NCBI RefSeq assembly: GCF_025685605.1
Contig: NZ_JAGTUT010000001.1
Location: forward strand, 4,588,001 to 4,652,000
Origin: Granulicella arctica
Lineage (GTDB): Bacteria; Acidobacteriota; Terriglobia; Terriglobales; Acidobacteriaceae
DNA: 64,000 nucleotides
Direction of reading: 5' to 3'
Each line of letters opens with the position of its first letter. Within the stretch, counting starts at the first letter, position 1. The position numbers were made by a program, and so were the translations under genes. The notes beneath the pieces are model-generated. The model was not told where the DNA came from, ran no database searches, and saw only the letters and a list, made by a program, of their open reading frames with translations. Positions 44,520 to 52,627 of this stretch are shown here, in pieces.

Positions 44520-45539
44520 TTACAGATCATCGCTCATAACAATGCGCCACTCTTCGCCATCTCGGGCGAATGCCATTCCGTGAAGGGCAATCAGTTCACA
44601 GAGGAGATCGTACACAGGCGCAAAAACTTCGAGAGACTCCCAAGCAAATTCCGATAGCCAAAGTTTGTGGAGCACCCGCTCCAACTTCGTAAGCAGTTTT
44701 CCAAGGGGAGGATCATTTTGGACAACCTGGCGAGTTGCTGGGGCCTCATCTATCCCACAGAGTTCGATTCCGTGGAGGTGACCAAGCAGGTAACCTGCGG
44801 AAATAAAGACATCCCCAAAAACCTGCTGTATTTCCCGGAACGAGTCGTATGCCTTTCCGCTTTCTCGATAGTATTCGATCCACTTCTGAGAGGCCGCACG
44901 CCCCGATGTGAGAGCCTGACAGAACGCCTTGTCAAAGTCTTGTATCGCCTCTGGTCGGAACTCTGCTGAAGAACGACAGGCCGCGTATTCACTCCAGACA
45001 TCAAGCGCCTTGATAAAGGTTTGTCGCGATCGATCCCCACAGTCCAGCTTGCGTCCGTAGAGACCAGGAAACTTCCTGTAAAGTAGCCCCTCGTGCTGGA
45101 CGTGGGCGGCTTCATGAGCCACGCATCCACAGGCTAGCGTTTGTTCTTTTAGCTTCGACGAAAGCACCAAGAGACCGACGCCAGCACGAAGAACAATGTG
45201 GAATTTGAATTCCGATCCGCGTTTGACTGCGACTGTTCGAGCCAACTCCATCGTTTCCGGCCGTTCGTTCATCTCCAACGGAATAACCCCATCGGGTAGC
45301 TTCTGCAGTCCGCAAGCTGCGCGTCGGGCATCGAGGGCGAGGGTCACGCCGTCCAGAGCACTCAGGTCCATTCCGGTGAGTGCAAGCGCATAGAAAGCCT
45401 CTTCGAAAAAGCTCACGATGGCTTGTTGGATTTGCGTCGATTCAAAGCAGCCAACCGAAACAGAGCATTCTCGGGGCAGGGGCAGCGGCAGGTGTCTTTC
45501 TCGATCCTGTTGAAAGTTCAGGAGGTATTCACCCGACAT
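44520..45539 (-). CDS. Uncharacterised HEAAH metalloprotein
   Basis: The product has 339 residues, cytoplasmic. A zinc-peptidase-like HExxH is seen as CVAHEAAHVQHE at about 150-161, and a further SEYAACR near 195 may give the third ligand. This pattern suggests a gluzincin-like fold. The N-terminal third is not similar to any family I recognise. No signal peptide is evident. It stands alone between the copper pump and a repeat region. It could be a peptidase of a defence or abortive system, but nothing nearby supports that. Confidence 0.6.
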   Translation of the reverse strand: MSGEYLLNFQQDRERHLPLPLPRECSVSVGCFESTQIQQAIVSFFEEAFYALALTGMDLSALDGVTLALDARRAACGLQKLPDGVIPLEMNERPETMELARTVAVKRGSEFKFHIVLRAGVGLLVLSSKLKEQTLACGCVAHEAAHVQHEGLLYRKFPGLYGRKLDCGDRSRQTFIKALDVWSEYAACRSSAEFRPEAIQDFDKAFCQALTSGRAASQKWIEYYRESGKAYDSFREIQQVFGDVFISAGYLLGHLHGIELCGIDEAPATRQVVQNDPPLGKLLTKLERVLHKLWLSEFAWESLEVFAPVYDLLCELIALHGMAFARDGEEWRIVMSDDL

Positions 45540-45998
45540 TTCTAAGCCTCATAAGCCGTCCGCGTTACAGCGTATCGGAAGAGGATGTCTATCGCATTAG
45601 CAAAAGCAACAATGAGCGACTGATCCGCAGATTGTATACTTCGCCAATCCCATTCTCACGAGATCTACGACGTTTCATCCAACTCGTTCAGGGAAGACAT
45701 TTCTGCGGTGCACCCCCGCAGACAGCCCTATAGACCCGTGATCGGGGAGTTGGAAAACCGAACAGAGTACGGTTCCTGTGACCTTTAGCTTTAGGGGCCT
45801 GGACATACGTCGCAGGCTCCCCGACCGCAAAGGCAAGGGAATCTCTCGCGCTGATTCAGCACGATTACTCTGTTAGGGGTTTCCACACCCCAGGGCGGCG
45901 CGTCACCGTCCCGACTCCATGATCGGACATAGACCAGCGAATGGCAATGGGCCTCGCCGTGTCGACCTAACAACGACTCGTTCAGGTCGGAAGTTTGC
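45540..45998. other. Intergenic region with no recognised gene
   Basis: Short frames on both strands have no family resemblance or ribosome sites. It leads into repeat copy C. Confidence 0.4.
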
Positions 45999-46143
45999 TC
46001 CCGGAGGAAGGCTCCTCTCTGGCTTCAGCCGGCGAGGCGTCTTCCGGCCACCCACCTCAGCGGGCCTGTTCCTGCCGGCAACGCCGAACCTGAAAGCCTC
46101 TTGTGCGCTCCGCGCCCTGCAATGAAACCAAACCTGCTGAAGG
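45999..46143. repeat. Repeat copy C
   Basis: This ~145-bp stretch aligns with 16,213-16,361 (copy B) and 13,318-13,463 (copy A): it shares the GGAGGAAGGCTCCTC hairpin, 'ggcttcagccggc', 'ttccggccacccacctc' and 'aaccaaacctgctga'. Neither SDR nor cassette sequence accompanies it, so it is an orphan copy 30 kb from the others, at the far end of the accessory block. Confidence 0.75.
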
Positions 46144-46261
46144 GTGAATGTAACCGGGACATGCGTTAGGTTGTGGACCTGAGACATCCGTTACAAGCCC
46201 TTTGCGGTGTCGATGCTTCAAGTTGAGTGGGCACGAGAAGACAAATAACTCCAGTCGTCGA

Positions 46262-46437
46262 GGCCGTGGAAATATGGAAATCCCGAAGGCATTTCCAAAG
46301 AGTGTGGGAAAGGGTGGGAAGCCGGCATCATGGCTTTCCATGATTTCCACACTCTGTCATTTCCATGGCCTGCTAAACGCTGGCATCGGCGATTTGTCGC
46401 TCACCGAGGTCATCACCTGACGAGAACGGCGTTTAGC
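46262..46437. repeat. Nested inverted repeats
   Basis: Three arm pairs occur: GGCCGTGGAAAT (46,262) with ATTTCCATGGCC (46,359); AGAGTGTGGGAAA (46,299) with TTTCCACACTCT (46,344); and GCTAAACGC (46,372) with GCGTTTAGC (46,429). The first two nest to form a long hairpin with a small ATCATGG/CCATGAT hairpin at its tip. The last pair overlaps the stop of the oxidoreductase gene. It may be a palindromic mobile repeat. Confidence 0.6.
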
Positions 46438-47524
46438 ACGATCTATCAGGGCGCAGCGCGATGAGGCGAAGTGAACCTGCATTGGCGGCGGCGTAAGTCA
46501 CAGCATCGTTGGCTTTGTCCAGGGAGAACTCGGTCACATCAAACTGGGCGAGGTCGATGAGGCCGGCTCGAACCAGTCGCACCATCTGAGACACAGCAAT
46601 ACGCGGGTACATCCATTTGCCACGCACGGTGATGTCGTTGCGCATGAACCAAGGATATGGCGGCGCAAGACCGTCACCGCCCTGCCTGCCCACGCCTCCC
46701 ATCAGCACCACTCGGCCGCCCGGACGCACAGCAAGAACGGCGGCAAGCACCTGCGAGGGAGAGGCCTCTCGCGGCAGAAGATCGAGCACGAAGTCGATCG
46801 GCCCGCCGGCGACCTTCCCGATTAGTCGGCGATCGTCTTGCTCGAAGCCGGTCATTCTGGCAGGCTGCACGCGCGGACCAAATCGGTGGGCTAGGTCCTC
46901 CAGCGCCCCTTCGCTGCGGCCGGTTGCGACCACTTTTCCTGCACCCATGGCGAGAGCCACAACAATGCCGGCGCTTCCGAAACCGCCAGTGGCCCCGTTG
47001 ATCACCAGCGTTTCTCCGGGTCGCAGATCGCCGGCCAGCAACCCTCCATACGGAACGAGCAGACTACTCAGCGCACACCAGCGCCCCGCGTCCGCCGCTT
47101 CAATCTCACCGATAGGCGTCACGTTCTCGGTCGGAAGCAGCACCTGCTCGGCGAAGGTGCCGTTATGAAAGTAGCGGTGCAGCGGCAGAGCGGCGGGCCC
47201 CACGGCGGTCCAGCCTAGAAGCATCATGTCGGGCCGAACCGCGTCGTCGCGCGAGCGGATCGTCGGGTCGCAAAACACCCATTCGCCGATCACGAGTTTT
47301 GTTGCGTCCGGCCCGGTCGCGCGCACCCGGCCTATACCTCCCGGCCCGGGCACTACCGGCAGCTCCAACAGGTACTTGCGAGCGCCGGAAAGAACACCGC
47401 CTGTGTAGCTCGCCACGCCCGCAGCGACAACATCGACGATCACTTCGCCAGTGCCGAGTACCGGATCGGGGAGAGTTTCGATTGCGAGCTTCTCGCCGAA
47501 CGCATTCAGGACTGCAGCTTTCAT
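46433..47524 (-). CDS. MDR-superfamily alcohol dehydrogenase/quinone reductase-like protein
   Basis: The product has 363 residues from the ATG with TTGGAGG upstream (MKAAVLNAFGEKLAIE). The cofactor motif is INGATGGFGSAGIVVALA. The cysteine- and histidine-rich structural zinc loop is absent, so this is a zinc-independent MDR enzyme. It probably reduces quinones or enones with NAD(P)H. Divergent from the YCII gene with ~320 bp between them, which may hold the promoters. No further pathway context. Confidence 0.85.
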   Translation of the reverse strand: MKAAVLNAFGEKLAIETLPDPVLGTGEVIVDVVAAGVASYTGGVLSGARKYLLELPVVPGPGGIGRVRATGPDATKLVIGEWVFCDPTIRSRDDAVRPDMMLLGWTAVGPAALPLHRYFHNGTFAEQVLLPTENVTPIGEIEAADAGRWCALSSLLVPYGGLLAGDLRPGETLVINGATGGFGSAGIVVALAMGAGKVVATGRSEGALEDLAHRFGPRVQPARMTGFEQDDRRLIGKVAGGPIDFVLDLLPREASPSQVLAAVLAVRPGGRVVLMGGVGRQGGDGLAPPYPWFMRNDITVRGKWMYPRIAVSQMVRLVRAGLIDLAQFDVTEFSLDKANDAVTYAAANAGSLRLIALRPDRSC

Positions 47525-47841
47525 AGAAGCCTCCAAGCTGACTACAACGATCCTATGCTCTCGCCGCTACGCTCTTTCTAATCGCGAGCTACGGCTAATG
47601 GCTCGACAAAGAGTGAATACGCATGCGCTCCTTGGTCTTGAGCACAGGTCAGTCCTGCGAAGTCGCACAGTGATAATTAATTGGACATGGCCTGCCCCCT
47701 GGAGGCAAAACCTAGGCCAACTGCTGCTCAGCGCGTTTGTGGGGCGGACCCCACGCGTGACTTCGGCGTACTCAAGAGCTATCGACAGACGAATCTTTGA
47801 GTCAATCCACAAAACCAACCCTCCAATACGGGAGGGTCACA
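47525..47841. other. Divergent intergenic region
   Basis: Between the oxidoreductase and YCII genes. An AT-rich 'gtgataattaattgg' stretch near 47,670 may contain a promoter. No gene is seen. Confidence 0.35.
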
Positions 47842-48126
47842 ATGAAGTTCGTCGCGATTATTGAATACGGGGATACAGAGAAGGTTAGGGAATTGCATCC
47901 AGTACATCGCGAATATCTGCGCCGATTTCTGGAGAATGAGCAGTTGCGTGCCGCAGGCCCGTTTGCTAATGATGAAGGTGCATTGTGGGTTCTTGACGCG
48001 GAGACTGCCGAAGCGGCGGAAGAGATCGTTAAAGGCGATCCCTATGTGGAGGCAGGAGCGATTGTCAGTTGGAAGATTCGCCCACTCGCCTATTGGTCTG
48101 CACAGCAGGCTAAGGGCTCGCGGTAG
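47842..48126 (+). CDS. YCII-family small protein
   Basis: The product has 94 residues; GGAGGG eight bases before the ATG fixes the start. The fold pattern MKFVAIIEYGD...HPVHREYLRRF, then AAGPFANDEGALWVLDAE and GDPYVEAGAIVSWKIRP, matches the YCII ferredoxin-like domain; a catalytic-type His and Asp (H19, D72-like in GDPY) are kept. Possible role in breakdown of small aromatic or lactone compounds. A hairpin follows at 48,156. Confidence 0.85.
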   Translation: MKFVAIIEYGDTEKVRELHPVHREYLRRFLENEQLRAAGPFANDEGALWVLDAETAEAAEEIVKGDPYVEAGAIVSWKIRPLAYWSAQQAKGSR

Positions 48127-48155
48127 GTCCTACCCTCTCCTCGCTGCACACCTGA

Positions 48156-48176
48156 GGCTGCGTCACTGACGCAGCC
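48156..48176 (+). terminator. Hairpin after YCII gene
   Basis: A perfect 9-bp stem GGCTGCGTC / GACGCAGCC with ACT loop, 30 bp after the stop codon. There is no T tract, so it is a probable rather than a certain terminator. Confidence 0.5.
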
Positions 48177-48279
48177 ACAGGCCTGCGACCTTGCACGCCA
48201 CTCGCTTCAGAAAAGTTTGCGGGCTTCCGGGCCCGCCGATGAGTTCCATTTCAGCAAAGGGACCGCGAGTCGAAGTACC

Positions 48280-48323
48280 TGCGAAATCATGACACTTTCG
48301 CAACCGTGACAAAAACCGTGACA
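48280..48323. repeat. Short repeats next to tRNA-Leu 3' end
   Basis: Inverted TGCGAAA/TTTCGCA (48,280-48,302) followed by two direct copies of AACCGTGACA at 12-bp spacing (48,302 and 48,314). Clusters of this type occur as arm-type sites for tyrosine integrases near tRNA attachment sites. No integrase gene lies in the window. Confidence 0.35.
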
Positions 48324-48338
48324 GTCGCAAAATCGAAA

Positions 48339-48360
48339 GGCCAGCCTGAATGGGCTGACC
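48339..48360 (-). terminator. Rho-independent terminator of tRNA-Leu
   Basis: On the minus strand GGTCAGCC - CATTCA - GGCTGGCC forms an 8-bp stem (one G-T pair), followed by TTTCGATTTT. It lies ~27 bp downstream of the tRNA 3' end. Confidence 0.7.
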
Positions 48361-48386
48361 GTCCGTAAGGTATTGATTCTAAGGAT

Positions 48387-48471
48387 TGGTGCGGAGGAGG
48401 GGACTTGAACCCCTATGCCTTGCGGCGCTAGCACCTCAAGCTAGTGCGTCTGCCAATTTCGCCACCTCCGC
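48387..48471 (-). tRNA. tRNA-Leu (anticodon GAG), CCA encoded
   Basis: The acceptor stem GCGGAGG pairs with CCTCCGC, followed by A and CCA. The anticodon arm has stem CTAGC/GCTAG and loop TTGAGGT, which gives GAG. The long variable arm (CGCCGCAAGGC region) is as in leucine tRNAs, and the T arm reads GGGGTTCAAGTCCCC. The 3' end points toward lower coordinates, that is toward the accessory block. Confidence 0.95.
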
Positions 48472-48557
48472 ATATGTCTTAAGCCCCATCGATGACGATG
48501 TTTTTGCGGGTCAAGTGCGGTGAACAATCCGAAGCTTAGTGTAGCATCCGGCGAGGG

Positions 48558-49100
48558 TTATGGGTGCACCGAATTTGAGGCCGCGGGCCTGGGCGTGTAG
48601 ACGGGATCGGGGACGAGGCGCGTGGACTCATAGGTAATTTTTGCGGGTGTGGGTCCGCAGAGATGGTAGTCGAAGGCCGTTGTAAGCTCCGTGCCGCCGA
48701 TGTTGATGGAGAGGGTTGCCGGGGTGAGGCAGGTGCCGTGATCGAAGACGTCTCCGGAGACCCAGCGGAGGCTGGCAGTGACCTCTGCGTTGGGAGCGAT
48801 GATGGCGGGGAGGATGACGGGACCGGGGTGCATGCCGGGCGGGACCTGGCGGGTGATGGCGACGGTGGCTTTGGCGGCGTCGCGGAAGATGAGGACGGGG
48901 AAGCCGGGGACGGAGCAGGCGTCTGGGCCGATGTTGCGGAGGATGAGGAGGGTGCCGCCATGGGACATGCCGTCGAAGTTGCCGCCCTCGCTGTCAGTTG
49001 CGAGCGAGATCTGGTTGCTGGCGCAGGCGGGCACGGCTGCGTGGGCGATGGGTGCTATGAGAGAAAGCGTTAGAAGGAGAAATTTCATGTGATTGCTCAT
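48558..49100 (-). CDS. Secreted DUF4232 protein
   Basis: The product has 180 residues from the ATG at 49098-49100 with AAAGGA upstream. The signal peptide (MKFLLLTLSLIAPIAHA) begins five codons later and cleaves near residue 21. The mature part has four cysteines (ACAS, DACSV, GTCLT, HLCGP) that could form two disulfides, and the DUF4232 pattern SHGGTLLILRNIGPDACSV. Exported; role unknown. A slightly shorter start (MKFLLL) is possible but far from the ribosome site. Confidence 0.78.
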   Translation of the reverse strand: MSNHMKFLLLTLSLIAPIAHAAVPACASNQISLATDSEGGNFDGMSHGGTLLILRNIGPDACSVPGFPVLIFRDAAKATVAITRQVPPGMHPGPVILPAIIAPNAEVTASLRWVSGDVFDHGTCLTPATLSINIGGTELTTAFDYHLCGPTPAKITYESTRLVPDPVYTPRPAASNSVHP

Positions 49101-49425
49101 CATTTCCTTTGTGATGCCTGGAGCGCTGCCCAGTGCTGGAAGTGTATCGACATAACGTACTTCCCTAGGGAGTTGCAGACGCCGGGGCTCGATGCAACGG
49201 CAACGACAAGGGCAGCGGCCAATGAGGGGGTCTCCCCACTTCGCGTTGATCCGGTCGAGATGACGGGTGTTTTTGGAGGTGGCCGGAGTGCAAACGCAGG
49301 TTCCCTTCGGGAATGACAACCAGAGGGCAAACGCAAATGCAACCGCAGGTCCTTCGACTTCGCTCAGGATGACAGGTTCTGGGGTGGTGTGACGAAAGGC
49401 CTAATTTCGATCAGTGCGATGGATC
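49101..49425. repeat. Intergenic region with REP-like repeat
   Basis: No gene is recognised. The segment GGTCCTTCGAC + TTCGCTCAGGATGACA at 49,348-49,374 recurs at 53,768-53,824. Its use between genes is typical of dispersed REP-like elements in this bacterial group. Confidence 0.5.
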
Positions 49426-50139
49426 TTAGAAGTGCTTTGTCAGGTCGGCGAAGCAGGCTAGTTCGAGAAGGGTTTGGCCGGTGGGTGGCGGGTTGACGAC
49501 CTCATGCTCGAGGACCCATGTGAAGTCGTGGGGGATGAAGATGGCGTGGAGGCCGGCAGCGAGCGCGGGGTTGATGTCGGACTTGGGGCTGTTGCCGATC
49601 ATCCAGGTGGTGGCTGCTTCGCAGGCGTGGTTGGTGGAGAGGGAGCGGTAGGCGTCCTCGTGCTTCTCGGGGAGGACCTCGACAGCGGCGAAGAACTTTG
49701 CGAGGCCAGAGCGGTGGAGTTTGTCCTTCTGCTCCACAGGATCGCCCTTGGTGACGAGAAGGATGCGGTGGCGCGTGGCGAGGTCGGCGAGGGTTTCGGA
49801 GACGCCGGGGAGGAGTTCTATCTCCTGATCGGCGATGGACTGGGCGAAGCTGTGGATGCGGTGGCGCTTGGCGTTGGTGAGGGGATCGTCGGCCAGCTGC
49901 TCGAAGCAGGTGACGAGCGACTTGCGGAAGCTCTCGAGGCCGTAGCCGTGGGCAGCCACTGTGGCGTGCTCGACGACGTTGAGGTGACTGCGGACTTCGG
50001 CGGGCGTGTGGACGCGGTGGTCGAGGTAGGAGATGAACGCGGTGATGGCGCGTTCGAAGTAGATGTTGTTCTCCCAGAGCGTGTCGTCCGCGTCGATGAG
50101 GAGGGTCTGGCTGCTGGTAGTGGTGTTTGGAGAGGGCAC
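49426..50139 (-). CDS. HAD-superfamily hydrolase
   Basis: The product has 237 residues. Motif I is LLIDADDTLWENN, with DxD as DADDT; motif II is LVTKGD; the motif III lysine is in VLPEKHEDAY; motif IV is MIGNSPKSDINPA. The helical cap lies at ~25-100. It is likely a small phosphatase of the HAD-IA type such as YjjG/GPH-like. Divergent from the sugar operon that starts at 50,253. The substrate is unknown. Confidence 0.85.
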   Translation of the reverse strand: MPSPNTTTSSQTLLIDADDTLWENNIYFERAITAFISYLDHRVHTPAEVRSHLNVVEHATVAAHGYGLESFRKSLVTCFEQLADDPLTNAKRHRIHSFAQSIADQEIELLPGVSETLADLATRHRILLVTKGDPVEQKDKLHRSGLAKFFAAVEVLPEKHEDAYRSLSTNHACEAATTWMIGNSPKSDINPALAAGLHAIFIPHDFTWVLEHEVVNPPPTGQTLLELACFADLTKHF

Positions 50140-50252
50140 GGGTTGATTGTAAATGCTTCGGTGTGGTCAAAGGCATCGCGCGTGGGCTATAACTCAACCG
50201 TGAATCAATTTCCGATTTGTGAATGCTCTGAGAACGGTACGGAGGAGATTGC

Positions 50253-51605
50253 ATGGCTGTGAATTCAGATCGACGTGAGTTTTTGAAGGTTGGCGGCGCT
50301 GCGCTGGCGGCAACGGTGGTTTCGCGGAGTGCGACGAGCTATGCGAGTATCCTTGGCGCAAATGATCGGGTGCGGGTGGGCGTGGTCGGATGCGGGGACC
50401 GGATGAAGCAGGCCCTGATTCCTTCGTTCCAGCAACATGCGAAGGAGTTGAACTTCGAATTCGTAGCGGTGTCGGACATCTGGAATCGGCGACGGGATGA
50501 GGGTGCGGCGTTTGTCCAGAAGATGAGCGGATCGCCGGTTGTGGCGGTGCGGAATAACGATGAGCTGTATGCGCGCAAGGACATCGACGCTGTGCTGATT
50601 GCGACGGCCGATTTCCAGCACGCGCAGCATGGGATTGAGGCGGTGAAGGCGGGGCGCGATGCGTATGTCGAAAAGCCGACGGCGCACAAGATGGAGGATG
50701 CGCGGAACTTTCTGGCTGCGGTGAAGCAGACGGGAAAGATCGTGCAGGTGGGAACGCAGCGTCGGAGTACGCCGAGCTATCAGCGGGCCTATGAGTACAT
50801 CAAGTCGGGCAAGTTCGGCGACATCGTAATGGTGGAGATGACGTGGAATGTGAACCAGCCGGGTCGGTGGCGAAGGCCGGATGTGGTGCCCCTGTTGAAG
50901 GAGCAGGATACGGACTGGAAGCGGTATCTGCTGAACTATCCGTACGAGCCGTTCGATGCGCGGAAGTATCTGGAGTTCCGGCTGTTCTGGCCGTACTCGT
51001 CGGGGATTCCAGACCAGTGGCTCGTACACCAGATCGATACGGTGCATTGGTTCAGCGGCTATCCGCATCCGCGGAGCGTGGTGGCGAATGGCGGGAACTA
51101 TCTGTGGCATGACGGGCGCAAGAACTGGGACACGATGACGGCGGTGTTCGACTATGGTCCGGAGGATGACCTGACGAAGGGCTTCCAGGTGCAGTACTCG
51201 TCGCGGTTTACGAACTCGGCGGGTGGGGTGAAGGAGCTTTACTACTCGAACGGCGGGATGCTGGATATGGATAAGCAGCGGGTGACGCCGGAGGGTGGAC
51301 TTTCGGCGAAGTCGGCGGCGGAGATGAAGATGCCGGCGAATGAGCTGGCAAGTTTCTCGCTGAGTGAGAACGTGCAGAAGGCGGAGACTTCGGCGAATAC
51401 GGGAGCCGATCCTGAGACGTCGGCGAATATGCGGAACTGGATGGAGTGCGTCCGATCGCGTAAGACGCCGAATGCGAGCATCGAGGCGGGCTATAGCCAC
51501 TCCGTCGCGCTGTGCATGAATATTGCGGCGATCCAGACGGGGCAGAAGGTGACGTTCAACGACAAGACGCAGCAGGTGATGGTGGGAGGGAAGGTGTATG
51601 CGTAA
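50253..51605 (+). CDS. Gfo/Idh/MocA-family oxidoreductase, Tat-exported
   Basis: The product has 450 residues. A twin-arginine signal is seen at the start (DRREFLKVGGAALAATVV), so it acts outside the cytoplasmic membrane after folding with cofactor. The Rossmann motif is VRVGVVGCGDRMKQAL; the EKP motif of the family is in AYVEKPTAHKM. The substrate is likely a sugar or cyclitol; Acidobacteria and Planctomycetes carry many such exported members. It overlaps the DUF6807 gene by 8 bp in an operon ending with GH43. Confidence 0.9.
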   Translation: MAVNSDRREFLKVGGAALAATVVSRSATSYASILGANDRVRVGVVGCGDRMKQALIPSFQQHAKELNFEFVAVSDIWNRRRDEGAAFVQKMSGSPVVAVRNNDELYARKDIDAVLIATADFQHAQHGIEAVKAGRDAYVEKPTAHKMEDARNFLAAVKQTGKIVQVGTQRRSTPSYQRAYEYIKSGKFGDIVMVEMTWNVNQPGRWRRPDVVPLLKEQDTDWKRYLLNYPYEPFDARKYLEFRLFWPYSSGIPDQWLVHQIDTVHWFSGYPHPRSVVANGGNYLWHDGRKNWDTMTAVFDYGPEDDLTKGFQVQYSSRFTNSAGGVKELYYSNGGMLDMDKQRVTPEGGLSAKSAAEMKMPANELASFSLSENVQKAETSANTGADPETSANMRNWMECVRSRKTPNASIEAGYSHSVALCMNIAAIQTGQKVTFNDKTQQVMVGGKVYA

Positions 51606-52626
51606 GGCGCTCCTCGGCTGTGCGGTGGCGGTGATGGGGATGCAGATGATGGCGCAGGGAGTGAAGGTGGTTCCGGACGAGGCGCGGAAGAGGGTGGATG
51701 TGACGGTGGATGGTGCGCCGTTTACTTCTTACCTCTGGGGGACTGCGCAGAAGAAGCCGGTGCTTTATCCGCTGATTGCGCCGGGTGGCGTGGAGGTGTC
51801 GCGCGGCTATCCGCTGGCTCCGCGGGAAGGGGAGCGGACGGATCATCCGCATCATGCGGGGATGTGGTTCAGCTATGGGAACGTCGACAACTTCGACTTC
51901 TGGAATAACTCGGATGCGATCAAGGTAGAGGATCGCGGGAAGATGGGGACGATTCATCACCAGAAGATTGTGTCGACGAAGAGTGGGCGCGATCGGGGTG
52001 AGTTGACTGTTGAGTCTGTGTGGACGAATGGAGCTGGTGAGGACGTGCTTGCACAGACGACGCTTTATGTTTTTGGTACCAAGGCCGGAGAGCGGAGCAT
52101 CGATGAGGTTGTGACGCTGAAGGCGCTGCGGAAGGTGGTGTTTCACGACGACAAGGAAGGGATGCTGGGGATTCGGGTGGCTCACTTTCTGGAGTCGGCG
52201 AATGAGAAGGGTGGGACGTTTACGGATGCTTCCGGACGGCCTACTCCGGTGCAGACGAATAATGTGCCGGGGGCTACCGGCGTTTATTTGACCAGCGAAG
52301 GCAAGCAGGGTGATGCGGCGTGGGCGACGCGGGGGCGATGGTGTCTTCTGACGGGAACGACGGGCGGTCATGCGATGACGATTGCGATTCTGGATCATCC
52401 GAAGAATCCGAACTATCCGACTTTCTGGCATGCGCGGGGGTATGGGCTGTTTGCGGCGAATCCGCTTGGGCAGCATATCTTCGATCCGAAGGCTCCCGAG
52501 TTGGATTTCATGCTTGAGAAGGGGCAGAGCGCTACGTTTCGGCACAGGGTTTTGCTGATTGATGGTGCTCCCGGGGCTGCGGATTTGAATCGGGATGCGG
52601 ACGCATTTGCGGCGGAGTATCGGTAG
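51598..52626 (+). CDS. DUF6807 (PmoA-like) secreted protein
   Basis: The product has 342 residues with a signal peptide (MRKALLGCAVAVMGMQMMAQ). The family mark is DHPHHAGMWFSYGNVDNFDFWN. Although these proteins are often labelled PmoA, the similarity is not to particulate methane monooxygenase in function; they occur in carbohydrate loci beside Gfo/Idh/MocA enzymes. The start overlaps the previous gene. A sugar-related role is inferred from context. Confidence 0.82.
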   Translation: MRKALLGCAVAVMGMQMMAQGVKVVPDEARKRVDVTVDGAPFTSYLWGTAQKKPVLYPLIAPGGVEVSRGYPLAPREGERTDHPHHAGMWFSYGNVDNFDFWNNSDAIKVEDRGKMGTIHHQKIVSTKSGRDRGELTVESVWTNGAGEDVLAQTTLYVFGTKAGERSIDEVVTLKALRKVVFHDDKEGMLGIRVAHFLESANEKGGTFTDASGRPTPVQTNNVPGATGVYLTSEGKQGDAAWATRGRWCLLTGTTGGHAMTIAILDHPKNPNYPTFWHARGYGLFAANPLGQHIFDPKAPELDFMLEKGQSATFRHRVLLIDGAPGAADLNRDADAFAAEYR

Positions 52627-52627
52627 G

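Noticed and set aside
45380..45733. + strand frame of 117 codons
   Set aside because: Starts inside the HEAAH gene on the other strand, with no ribosome site or family resemblance.
47451..47864. + strand frame of 137 codons between the MDR and YCII genes
   Set aside because: Overlaps the MDR gene start and the YCII ribosome site, has an odd composition and no family.
50265..51500. Minus-strand frame of 411 codons, very Arg/His-rich
   Set aside because: Antisense to the Gfo/Idh/MocA gene; its composition reflects the G-ending codons of the real gene.
51598..52626. Methane monooxygenase subunit (PmoA)
   Set aside because: The PmoA label attached to this family is misleading: the protein is soluble, secreted and in a sugar operon, with no pmoB or pmoC.
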